From Streptomyces leeuwenhoekii (GTDB lineage Bacteria; Actinomycetota; Actinomycetes; Streptomycetales; Streptomycetaceae): a stretch of DNA of 64,000 nucleotides. The stretch is taken from positions 7,144,001 through 7,208,000 of the forward strand of contig NZ_LN831790.1 of NCBI RefSeq assembly GCF_001013905.1. Direction: 5' to 3'. This document shows positions 17,062-28,900 of the stretch, piece after piece. The notes beneath the pieces were generated by a model. It had not been told where the DNA came from, searched no databases, and was given only the letters and a program-made list of their open reading frames with translations. A program made the position numbers and the translations under genes. Every line of letters begins with the position of its first letter. Position 1 is the stretch's first letter.

Positions 17062-19980
17062 CCGAGCATCTGGGGGCGGGGCCAGTGGGTATCACACCGG
17101 AATCCAGGATCGACCGGCGGATCGCGATCGTTGGCTGGGGGTGCAGGCTCCCTGGCGCCGCAAACCCCTCGGCTTTCTGGCAACTGCTATGCGCGGGCGT
17201 GGACGCCGTGGGCACACCGCCTGCCGACCGGGTCGCCGACGGGGTGGCCGCGACGGCGATCGGCGGCTTCCTCGACCGCGTCGACGGCTTCGACGCCGGC
17301 TTCTTCGGCATTTCCCCGCGCGAGGCCGACGCCATGGACCCTCAACATCGGCTGCTCCTGGAGCTCACCTGGGAGGCACTGGAGGACGGGGGGCACCTCC
17401 CCGCCCGGCTGGCGGGCACTCGCACCGGGGTTTTCGTCGGTGCGATGTGGGGCGACTACGCGACCCTGACCACCCGGCACGGTGCTGACAGGCATTCAAT
17501 GACCGGGACCCAGCGGGCGATCCTGGCCAATCGGGTATCCCACCTGCTCGGTCTGCGCGGCCCCAGCCTGACCGTCGACACCGGGCAATCATCATCGTTG
17601 GTGGCCGTGCACCTTGCCTGCGAGAGCCTGCTCGCCGGCGAGTCCGAGATGGCTGTCGCCGCCGGGGTGAACCTCGTGCTGGCCGCGGAGAGCACCGCCG
17701 ATTCGGCCGGTCTCGGCGGGCTTTCCCCGGACGGCCGGTGTTTCACCTTCGATGCCAGGGCCAACGGCTACGTCCGCGGTGAGGGCGGGGTGGTGCTGAT
17801 GCTCAAGCCGCTGGCGCGCGCCCTCGCCGAGGGGGACACCGTGCACTGTGTGATCCGCAGCAGCGCGGTGAACAACGACGGCGCCACCGACGGCCTCACC
17901 GTGCCCAGCGCCGACGCGCAGCGCGAGGTGCTGCGCCTGGCCTACGAGCACGCCGGCGTCGACCCGGCGGACGTGCGCTATGTGGAGCTGCACGGCACCG
18001 GGACACCGGTCGGTGACCCGGTCGAAGCCGCGGCGCTCGGCGCTGTCCTCGGAGCGGGCCGGGCGGACGACGATCCGGTGCTCGTCGGCTCGGTCAAGAC
18101 CAACATCGGTCACCTGGAGGGTGCGGCGGGAATCGCCGGCCTGCTCAAGACAGGGCTCGCGATCGCACACGGCCACCTGCCGCCAAGCCTGAACTTCACC
18201 ACGCCGAACCCCGAGATCCCGTTGCGGGAGTTGAACCTGCGGGTCGTGCAAACGCCGCTGCCGTGGCCGGAGCCGGCCCGCGTCGCCGGGGTCAGCTCGT
18301 TCGGCATGGGCGGGACCAACTGCCACCTCGTGCTGTCAGAGGCGCCGAAGAGTGCCACCGCAGCACCGCCCGAGGTGACGCCGCTGCCGTGGTTGCTCTC
18401 CGCCTGTGGTGACGCGGCGCTGCGGGAGCAGGCTACGCGGCTGCGGGACACCATTGCTGAGCACGACCCGCACCCGGCCGACCTCGCGCACTCCCTGCTG
18501 CACCACCGGACGGCATTCGAGGACCGGGCCGTGGTCGTGGGCGCGGACCAGGACGAGCTCCGCCACGGTCTGGCCGCCTTCGCCGAGCACGGCGTCGCGG
18601 CGAACGTCGTGGGAGGCAAGGCCGTCGGCGGGCGGCGCCCGGTGTTCGTCTTTCCCGGGCAGGGCTCCCAGTGGGCGGGGATGGCCACTGAGCTGCTGGC
18701 GTCCTCCCCGGTCTTCGTCGAGCGGATCCGGGCGTGCGAACAGGCCCTGGCCCCGCACGTGGACTTCTCGCTCATCGACGTGCTGGGAAACGCGGTCGAT
18801 CTGGAACGGGTTGAGGTCGTGCAGCCCGCGCTGTTCGCAGTGATGGTCTCCCTCGCCGCGCTGTGGGAGGCGCACGGGGTGCGCCCGGCGGCCGTGCTCG
18901 GCCACTCACAGGGCGAGATCGCGGCGGCCTGCGTCGCCGGTGCCCTGTCACTGGCGGACGCGGCGAAACTGGTCGCGCTGCGCAGCCGGGCACTGGCCCG
19001 GCTCAGCGGCCGGGGCGGCATGGCCTCGATCATGCGGCCCGCCGCCGAGGTGACGGGCTGGCTGACGCGCTGGCCGGGCCGGATCGCCGTAGCCGCGGTC
19101 AACTCCCCGGCCGTCACCGTGGTGTCCGGCGAACCCGAGGCACTTGCGGAGCTGCTCGCCTGGTGCGCGACCGAGGGGGTCGACGCCCGCCGCGTCGCGG
19201 TGGACTACGCCTCACACTCAGCGCAGGTCGACCAAGTGCGCGAGGAGCTGCTCGAGGTGCTGGCCGGAATCCGGCCCCGACCGTCCGACGTCGCGTTCCT
19301 CTCCACGGTGACCGGGGCGGCGGTGGCCGACACCACCGCGCTCGACGCGGGCTATTGGTTCCGCAACCTGCGCGAGACCGTGCTCTTCGAGCCCGTCACC
19401 CGGGCGCTGCTCGACGCCGGGCACGACCTGTTCATCGAAGTCAGCCCCCACCCGGTGGTCGGCGTCGGGTTGCAGGAGATCATCGACGACACCGGCCACC
19501 CGGCCGCAGTGGTCGGCACCCTGCGTCGAGGTGACGGTGGCGCGCGCCGGTTCCTGACCGCGCTGGCCGAGGCGCACGTCCGGGGCGCCGACGTCGACTG
19601 GGGGGAATTCGTACCGCCCGCTCGCCGCGTGCCGCTGCCGACCTACCCCTTCCAGCGGGAACGGCACTGGCTCGACGGCGCGGAAGACCTGCCCCGGCCC
19701 GGCGCCCGCCCTCGCCCGGCACGCACTCGGATCCGGCCGGACCGGCCGTCCGCCGATCTGGTCCGCACCACCGTCGCCGCGGTACTGGGACATCCGGAGC
19801 CGGCCGCGGTTGACGTCAACCGCACCTACCGCGACCTGGGTTTCGACTCGATCGGTCTGACCGAGTTGCGCACCAGGCTGGCCGAGGCGACCGGGGCGCC
19901 ACTGACCACCACGACGTTGTTCAACAACCCCACCCCAGCCGCCCTGGCCCGGGCACTGGCCGCCGGATCTCGATCCGCTG
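17055..19980 (+). other. PKS loading module: KSQ-AT(methylmalonyl)-ACP
   Basis: The KS active-site Cys is replaced by Gln178 ([15 protein letters not shown]), the mark of a decarboxylating KSQ. The AT has GHSQG (Ser618) and YASH (718-721), which indicate methylmalonyl-CoA. ACP Ser932 lies in DLGFDSIGL. Prediction: propionate starter. Confidence 0.92.
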
Positions 19981-22900
19981 AAGCCGCGCTCGCCGCCGAA
20001 GTGACCGATCCCGACGACCCGGTGGCGATCCTGGCTATCGGCTGTCGCTACCCCGGCGGAGCGGGGACACCGGAGCGGCTGTGGCGGCTGGTCGCAGACG
20101 GGCGGGAGGCTCTCTCCACGTTCCCGGAAAACCGGGGCTGGGACCTCGGCGCCTTCACCAGGGCGGACACCACGTTTCCCCGCCGGGGTGGCTTCCTGCA
20201 CGACGCAGACCGGTTCGACGCCGCGCTGTTCGGCATCTCACCACGTGAGGCGCTGGCGATGGACCCGCAGCAACGGCTGCTGCTGGAGGTCTCCTGGGAG
20301 GCATTCGAGCGGGCCGGGATCAACCCGCACTCCTTGCGAGGCAGCGACACCGGCGTGTTCATCGGCGCGACCGCGCTGGACTACGGCCCTCGCCTGCACG
20401 AAGCGCCGGGCGGCGTCGCGGGCTACCTGCTGACCGGCAACACCACCAGTGTCGCCTCCGGGCGCGTGGCTTACAGCTTCGGACTGGAAGGCCCGGCGGT
20501 CACCGTGGACACCGCGTGTTCCTCGTCGTTGGTGGCCCTGCACCTGGCGGCGCAGGCTCTGCGGCACGGGGAGTGCGACCTGGCGCTGGCCGGTGGCGTG
20601 ACCGTCATGTCCACCCCAGGCATGTTCGTGGAGTTCGCCCGGCAGGGCGGTCTGTCCACGGACGGCCGCTGCAAGCCGTTCGCGGCCGCCGCGAACGGCA
20701 CCGGCTGGGCCGAGGGAGCCGGGCTCCTGCTGTTGGGACGACTGTCCGACGCGCGCCGCGATGGTCTTCCGGTGTTGGCGGTGGTGCGGGGCAGTGCGGT
20801 GAACCAGGACGGGGCGTCGAACGGGTTGACCGCGCCGAACGGCGTGGCGCAGGAGCGGGTGATCCGGCGGGCGTTGGCGTCGGCGGGGTTGGTCCCGTCT
20901 GATGTGGACGTTGTGGAGGCGCATGGGACCGGTACGGTGCTGGGTGATCCGATCGAGGCGCAGGCGTTGATCGAGGCGTACGGGCAGGGCCGGGACCGGC
21001 CGTTGTGGCTGGGGTCGGTGAAGTCGAACCTGGGGCATACGCAGGCGGCGGCGGGGGTCGCCGGTGTGATCAAGATGGTGCAGGCGATGCGGCACGGGGT
21101 GTTGCCGCGTACGTTGCATGTGGATGAGCCGTCGCCGCATGTGGACTGGTCGTCGGGTTCGGTGGAGTTGCTGACCGAAGCCCGGCCGTGGCCGGAGACC
21201 GGGCGGGCGCGGCGGGCCGGGGTGTCCTCGTTCGGCATCAGCGGCACCAACGCCCACGTCATCATCGAGGAGGCCGAACCCGTCGCGGAACCGGTGTCCG
21301 TGGCGCCGGACCGCTCGCTGGTGCCGTGGGTGCTGTCGGCGCGATCGCCGGAAGCTCTGCTGGAGCAGGCCGCACGGCTGTGCTCCTTCGCCGCCGAGGA
21401 GACCGCCGGCGCTGACGACGTCGCGTTCTCCCTGCTCACGGGCAGGGCGGGGCTGGCCTACCGCGCAGCTGTGACGGGACCCGACCGGGCCGCCCTGATG
21501 CGGGGGCTGCACGCGATCACCCCTGTCGCGGCAGGTGAGGGCCGGGTGGCGTTCTTGTTCTCCGGTCAGGGTTCCCAGCGCAGGGGAATGGGACGGGACC
21601 TCCGTGCCCGGTTCCCGGTGTTCGGGGAGGCCTTCGACGAGGTGTGTGCGTACTTCGATCCGGCGGTGGTGTCGGCGTTGGATGATGCGGAGGCGTTGGA
21701 GCGTACCGATCATGTGCAGCCGATGTTGTTCGCCTTCGAGGTGGGGTTGTGTCGGTTGCTGGGGTCGTGGGGTGTGCGGCCGGATGTGGTGTTGGGGCAT
21801 TCGCTGGGTGAGTTGGTGGCCGCGCATGTCGCGGGTGTGTGGTCGCTGGCTGATGCGTGTGCGGTTGTGGTGGCGCGGGGCCGGTTGATGGGTGCGTTGC
21901 CCTCTGGTGGGGTGATGGTGTCGGTTCGTGCGAGTGAGGCGGAGGTGTTGCCGCATCTGGTTGATGGGGTGTGGGTTGCCGCGGTGAACGGGCCGCGTTC
22001 CGTGGTGCTGTCCGGGGATGAGGGGGCGGTGCTGGCGGTGGCCCAGCGGTGGGAGTCGACTCGCCTGCGGGTTTCGCATGCTTTCCACTCTCATCATATG
22101 GATGCCGTGCTTGATGACTTCGCGGAGGTGTTGCGGGGTGTGGAGTTCCATGCTCCGGTGATCCCGGTGGTGTCCAATGTGTCCGGTGCGGTGGCGGGGG
22201 AGGAGATCGCTACCCCGGAGTACTGGGTGCGCCACGTCCGGGAGGCCGTCCGCTTCGCCGATGGGGTGGACACCCTGACCGCACTCGGCGCCACCACCTG
22301 CCTGGAAGTGGGCCCAGATGCCGTGCTGACCGCGATGGCCGGGGACCGGGTCACCGCCTTCCCCACCGCTCGCCTGGGCCACGACGAGGACCGGACCCTG
22401 CTCACAGCCCTCGCCCAGGCCCACGTCCACGGCGTCGAGGTGAACTGGGCGGAGGTGTTCACCGGATTCGGCGCCCGCCGAGTCGACCTGCCCACCTGTG
22501 CCTTCCAGCGCGAGAGCTTCTGGCTGACCGGGGGCGCGCACCGGGCCGACCCGGTCGCGCTCGGCCTTGCCGCGGCGGACCACCCGCTGCTCGGTGCTGC
22601 CCTTCCGGTCGCCGATGCCGACGAGGTGTTGCTCACTGCTCGATTGTCCCCGGCCGGACAACCGTGGCTCGCCGGTCACACCGTGCTCGGCGGGGTGGTG
22701 CTGCCCGGTACAGCGGTGCTGGAGCTGGCGTTGCGGGCGGGGGAGGAGGTCGGCTGCCCGGTGGTGGACGACCTGGTCCTGGCCCAACCGCTCGTCCTGG
22801 CCGACGGCACTCAGGTGCAGGTCAATGTCGGCGCCCCGGGGACCGACGGGCGCAGGCTGCTCACCCTGCACTCCCGCGACGGTGACGGCGACTGGACCCG

Positions 22901-25900
22901 GCACGCGAGCGGGTTCCTCACCGACGACCCCGCACCCCCGGCTGAGGACCTGATCGAGTGGCCGCCCCCGGGGGCCACCGCGGTCCCGGTGACTGGGCGC
23001 TATGACACCCTCGCCGAGCTGGGTTTCGAGTACGGACCGGCGTTCCAGGGGTTGCGCGGGCTGTGGCACCGCGGTGCCGAGGTCTTCGCCGAGGTGTCGC
23101 TGCCCGAAGCAGCCGACCCCCCAGCCGACCGGTTCGGCCTGCACCCGGCGCTCGCGGACGCGGCCGTGCAGGCGGTGGCCTTCGGTCCTGCCGGGGCCGT
23201 CGAGGCGGGCCGCTTGCCGTTCTCCTTCACCGGTGTGCACCTGCACCGCCGGGGGGCTGGTGCGCTGCGCGTCCGGTTCACCCCGGTAGGCACGGACACT
23301 GTCGCGGTGCTGTTCGCCGACCGGACCGGCGCGCCGGTGGCCTCGATCCAGTCGCTCGTGCTGCGGCCAGTGCCAGAGGACCTGCGCGCCACCCTGCGTG
23401 GGAAGGCCGCTCTGCCGGTGCACCGCCTCGAGTGGGCTCCGGTGGCCGCGCCGGCGGTGGCCGCCACGCACGCCCGGCTCGGTGACTGCGACCTAGGAGA
23501 CGGCCCCGTTCACCCCGACCTCGCCCATCTGAGCCGCACGATCACTGAGGGCGCGCAGGCCCCCGATCTCGTCGTCACCGACTGGCGGGGCGCGGGCACG
23601 GCCGATCCGGTCGCCGCCGCGCACGCCGCGACGGCCGCAGTGCTGGCGCTGGTGCAGGAGTGGCTGGCCGACGAACACTTCGCGGGCTCCCGGCTGGTCG
23701 TGGTGACCCGGCACGCCATCGCGGTCCGGCCCGGCGAGGACGTGCCCGACCTCGCGCACGCGCCGCTGTGGGGCCTGCTGCGTTCGGCGCAGTCCGAGCA
23801 CCCCAACCGGTTCGTCCTCATCGACCTCGACGACTCCCCGCTGCCCGCCGACGCGCTCCGCACCGACGAGCCACAGTTGGCCGTCCGGCGCGGAGAAATC
23901 CTCACCCCCCGGCTCACCGTGGCACCGGCCACCTCCGCCACCCCGGTCTGGCGCGGCTCCGGTACGGTGCTCATCACCGGTGGTACCGGCGCCCTGGGTT
24001 CGGCCATCGCCCGCCACTTGGTGGCCGAGCACGGCATCCGGTCCCTGCTGCTGACCGGCAGGCGCGGGCTCGCCGCGCCCGGTGCCGAACAGCTCCGGGA
24101 CGAGCTCACTGCGCTCGGCGCCGAGGTCACCGTCGCCGTGTGCGACGTCACCGACCGGGCGGACCTCGCTCGGTTGCTGGCCGACGTGCCACGTCTGACC
24201 GGCGTCGTGCATGCCGCGGGCGTCTTGGACGACGGCGTGGTCTCCGCCCTGACGCCGGACAGGGTGCACACCGTCGCCCGGCCCAAGGTCGACGCCGCGT
24301 GGCACCTGCACGAACTGGCCGGGGAGGTCTCCGCCTTCGTGTTGTTCTCATCGGTGTCCGGCCTGCTCGGCACGGCAGGTCAGGCAGGGTACGCCGCGGC
24401 CAACACCTTCCTTGACGCCCTCGCCGCACACCGCAGGGCTCGCGGTCTGCCCGCCACGTCGCTGGCCTGGGGTCTCTGGGCACTCGGGGGCGGCATGGCG
24501 GCGGGCCTGGACGAGGCCGGACTCGCCCGCATGGCCCGGCTCGGCGTCGGCCCGCTGACCGTTGCCGACGGGCTGGCCCTGTTCGACACCGCCTGCGCCG
24601 CCGAGGCCGCTCTGGTCGTCCCCGTGCGCCTGGACCGGTCGGTCCTGCGGGCCGCCGAGGTTCCGCCGCTGTTGCGAGGGCGGGGCTCGCGCCCGGGCGC
24701 GAGCGAGTGGAACCGCACCGGCCTGGCGGAGCTTGCCGACGCCGACCGTGAGCGTGCCCTAACGGCGCTGATCTGCGCAGAGGCGGCGACCGGGCTGGGT
24801 CACGGCAGCTCGGCCGCCGTCGATGCGGACCGGGCGTTCAGCGACCTCGGTTTCGACTCGCTCGCCGCGGTCGACCTGCGCAACCGGCTCGCCTCCGCCA
24901 CCGGCCTGCGGCTGTCCGCGACCGTGTTGTTCGACCACCCCACCCCGGTGGCCCTCGCCGCGCATCTGGCGAGGGAGTTCGGCCTGCAAGCGGAGCCGGC
25001 CGTCAGGGTCACCGCCGTGTCCGGTGAGCCGATCGCCATCGTGGGCATGGCCTGCCGCTACCCGGGCGGCGTTGCTTCACCGGAGGGCCTGTGGCGGTTG
25101 GTGGCCGCCGGTGGCGATGCCATCACCGGCTTCCCGATCGACCGGGGCTGGCCGCTGGCGGAGCTGTTCCACCCCGACCCGGATCGACCGGGGGCGTCGT
25201 ATGCGCGGGCGGGTGGGTTCCTGCACGGGGCGGCGGAGTTCGATGCGGACTTCTTCGGGATCTCCCCGCGTGAGGCGCTGGCGATGGACCCGCAGCAGCG
25301 GCTGCTGCTGGAGACGGCGTGGGAGGTGTTCGAGGAGGCGGGGATCGACCCGCTGTCGTTGCGCGGCAGCCACACCGGGGTGTTCGCCGGGGTCATGTAC
25401 CACGACTACGCCGCCCGGGTGCGGGTTGCGCCCGACGGGCTGGAGGGTTACCTCGGCAACGGCAGTTCTGGCAGTGTGGCTTCCGGCCGGGTGGCTTACG
25501 CCTTCGGTTTCGAGGGGCCGGCGGTCACGGTGGACACGGCGTGTTCGTCGTCGTTGGTCGCGTTGCATCTGGCGGCGCAGGCGTTGCGGCAGGGGGAGTG
25601 TGATCTGGCGCTGGCCGGTGGGGTGACGGTGATGTCCACTCCCACTACGTTCGTGGAGTTCTCCCGTCAGCGGGCGTTGGCCGCGGATGGGCGCTGCAAG
25701 TCGTTCGCGGCTTCGGCTGACGGTACCGGTTGGGGCGAGGGTGTCGGGCTGTTGTTGGTGGAACGGCTTTCCGATGCCCGGCGGAACGGCCACCAGGTGT
25801 TGGCGGTGGTGCGGGGCAGCGCGGTCAACTCCGACGGGGCGTCCAATGGGCTGACCGCGCCGAACGGTCCGGCGCAGGAGCGGGTGATCCGGCAGGCGCT

Positions 25901-28900
25901 GGGGTCGGCGGGGCTGGTCCCGTCCGATGTGGACGTTGTGGAGGCGCACGGGACCGGTACGGTGCTGGGTGATCCGATCGAGGCGCAGGCGTTGATCGCG
26001 GCGTACGGGCAGGACCGGGACCGGCCGCTGTGGCTGGGGTCGTTGAAGTCCAACATCGGGCACACCCAGGCGGCGGCCGGGGTCGGTGGTGTGATCAAGA
26101 TGGTGCAGGCGATGCGGCACGGGGTGTTGCCGCGTACGTTGCATGTGGATGAGCCGTCGCCGCATGTGGACTGGTCGTCGGGTTCGGTGGAGTTGCTGAC
26201 CGAAGCCCGGCCGTGGCCGGAGACCGGGCGGGCGCGACGGGCCGGGGTGTCATCCTTCGGTATCAGCGGCACCAACGCCCACGTGGTGCTGGAACATGTG
26301 GCAGAACCGGAGACCGCGGCGCCGGCGAGCATGCCGGTCGTGCCGCTGGTGTTCTCCGCGCGCTCCGCTGATGCAGTCCGGGAACAGACCGCGCGGGTAG
26401 CGGGGCTGCTGCGCGGCGACGCGGCACCGGACCCGGTGGACCTCGGGTTCTCGCTGGCGACGACCCGGGCAGCGTTGCCTTGCCGCGCGGCTGTCGTGGG
26501 AGCCGACCGCGCCGAACTGGTGCGCGCCCTGACGACCGTGGTACCCCGCGAGGCGCGGTCCGGGCTGGTGGCGTTTGCCTTCTCCGGTCAGGGTGCGCAG
26601 CGGGCAGGGATGGGGCGTCGGTTGGCGGAGGCGTTCCCGGTGTTCGGGGAGGCCTTCGACGAGGTGTGTGCGTACTTCGATCCGGCGGTGGTGTCGGCGT
26701 TGGATGATGCGGAGGCGTTGGAGCGTACCGATCATGTGCAGCCGATGTTGTTCGCCTTCGAGGTGGGGTTGTGTCGGTTGCTGGGGTCGTGGGGTGTGCG
26801 GCCGGATGTGGTGTTGGGGCATTCGCTGGGTGAGTTGGTGGCCGCGCATGTCGCGGGTGTGTGGTCGCTGGCTGATGCGTGTGCGGTTGTGGTGGCGCGG
26901 GGCCGGTTGATGGGTGCGTTGCCCTCTGGTGGGGTGATGGTGTCGGTTCGTGCGAGTGAGGCGGAGGTGTTGCCGCATCTGGTTGATGGGGTGTGGGTTG
27001 CCGCGGTGAACGGGCCGCGTTCCGTGGTGCTGTCCGGGGATGAGGGGGCGGTGCTGGCGGTGGCCCAGCGGTGGGAGTCGACTCGCCTGCGGGTTTCGCA
27101 TGCTTTCCACTCTCATCATATGGATGCCGTGCTTGATGACTTCGCGGAGGTGTTGCGGGGTGTGGAGTTCCATGCTCCGGTGATCCCGGTGGTGTCCAAT
27201 GTGTCCGGTGCGGTGGCGGGGGAGGAGATCGCTACCCCGGAGTACTGGGTGCGCCACGTCCGGGAGGCCGTCCGCTTCGCCGATGGGGTGGACACCCTGA
27301 CCGCACTCGGCGCCACCACCTGCCTGGAAGTGGGGCCGGGGGCGGCGCTGACGAGCCTGGTGACTGAACAGGGCAACCTGCGCGCGGTGGCCGTCGCGCA
27401 CCACGGCGGCCAGGACGAGGTCCGGTCAGTGGCCACCGGTCTCGGCCACCTGCACGAGGCAGGCGTTCCGATCGACTGGGCCGCCTTTTTCGCGGGCACC
27501 GGGGCGCGGGCGGTTCCACTGCCGACCTACCCCTTCCAACGGTCCCGGTACTGGCTCGACGCCGACGAGCACCCAACGGGCGAGGCCTCCGGGGCGGCGG
27601 ATGACCGCTTCTGGGGACTGGTCGACCGCGGTGACGTCTCCGCGCTGGCGGACGCGCTGGAGCTCGACGGGGCCGACGTGGCGCGGGTCCTGCCCGCTCT
27701 GGCCATGTGGCGGCGGGAGCACGAGGAGCGGTCCGAGGTGGCCGGCTGGCGTTACCGGCTCGAGTGGCGGCCGGTGGCCGGGAACCGCGCCGGGCGGCTA
27801 TCCGGGACCTGGTTGTGTGTGCTGCCCGCCGGAAATCCGGATTGCCCGATCGTCGACGGGCTCACCGCCCGGGGCGCGCGGGTGCTGACCGTCGATGTCG
27901 GTGCGGGTGAGGACCGAACCGACGTGGCCGCGCGGGTCGGGGCCGAGCTGATCAGGGATGGCGACCTCACCGGAGTGGTGTCGCTGCTGGCATCCAGTGG
28001 ACTGGAACCGACCTGTGCGCTCGTGCAGGCGTTGGGTGACCTGGGGATCACCGCGCCCCTGTGGTGCCTGACCCGGGGTGCGGTGTCGGTCTCCGCCGCC
28101 GACCGGTTGCACAGTCCAGACCAGGCCCAGATCTGGGGTTTCGGTCGCGTCGCGGCCCTGGAACACCCGGACCTATGGGGCGGATTGGCCGACCTGCCCG
28201 TGACCGTCGACGAACGCGCACTGGACCTGCTGGTCCGGGTGCTGACCTCGGCCGAGGAGGACCAGGTTGCGATCCGGGCGGCCGGGGTGTTCGCCCGCCG
28301 CCTAGTGCCTGCCGCACTTCCGGCGACCGCGAACCCGCCGACGTGGTCCCCGCCCTCGGGCACGGTGTTGATCACCGGCGGCACCGGGGACGTCGGCGCG
28401 CACGTCGCCCGCTGGCTGGCCCGGCACGGTGCTCAGCACCTGCTGCTGGCCAGTCGCCGGGGCCCCGAGGCGGCCAGCGCGGCGGCGCTGGTAGAGGAAC
28501 TGGTCGAGCTCGGCGCCCACGCCACCGTCGCCGCGTGCGACACCGCCGACCGTGACGCGCTCGCCGCTCTGCTGGCCGGTATCCCGGCGGATCGGCCGCT
28601 GACCGCGGTGATGCACGCGGCCGGGGTCCTCGACGACGGCCTGGTCGACTCACTCGACGCCGACCGGCTGGCCCGGGTGCAGCGGCCCAAGGTCGACGCC
28701 GCCCGCCACCTCGACGAACTGACCCGTGAGGCGGACCTCGCCGCGTTCGTCGTCTTCTCCTCCCTCACCGGCACCGTCGGCAACCCCGGCCAGGCCAACT
28801 ACGCCGCGGCCAATGCCTACCTCGACGCGCTCGCCGCCCAGCGCCGCGCCGACGGCAGGGTGGCCACGGCGATCGCCTGGGGCCCGTGGTCGCAGACCGG

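Noticed and set aside
17055..18340. Loading KS as an inactivated extender KS
   Set aside because: The Cys-to-Gln change (Gln178), position at the N-terminus of the first gene and an AT-ACP with no reductive domains are the standard KSQ loader layout.
20238..23471. Very long open frames on the strand opposite the PKS genes (also 36398-40507 and 55023-58343, minus)
   Set aside because: They are shadows of GC-biased codons: rich in Arg, Gly and His, without domain motifs, and repeated wherever the PKS repeats. The plus-strand PKS explains the DNA fully.
24360..24400. Module 5 KR (FGSAAG at 43697) as inactive like module 7
   Set aside because: Counting back 13 residues from the catalytic Tyr shows the second residue of the FSS pair is catalytic, and it is still Ser in module 5 (and in modules 1-4, 6 and 8).
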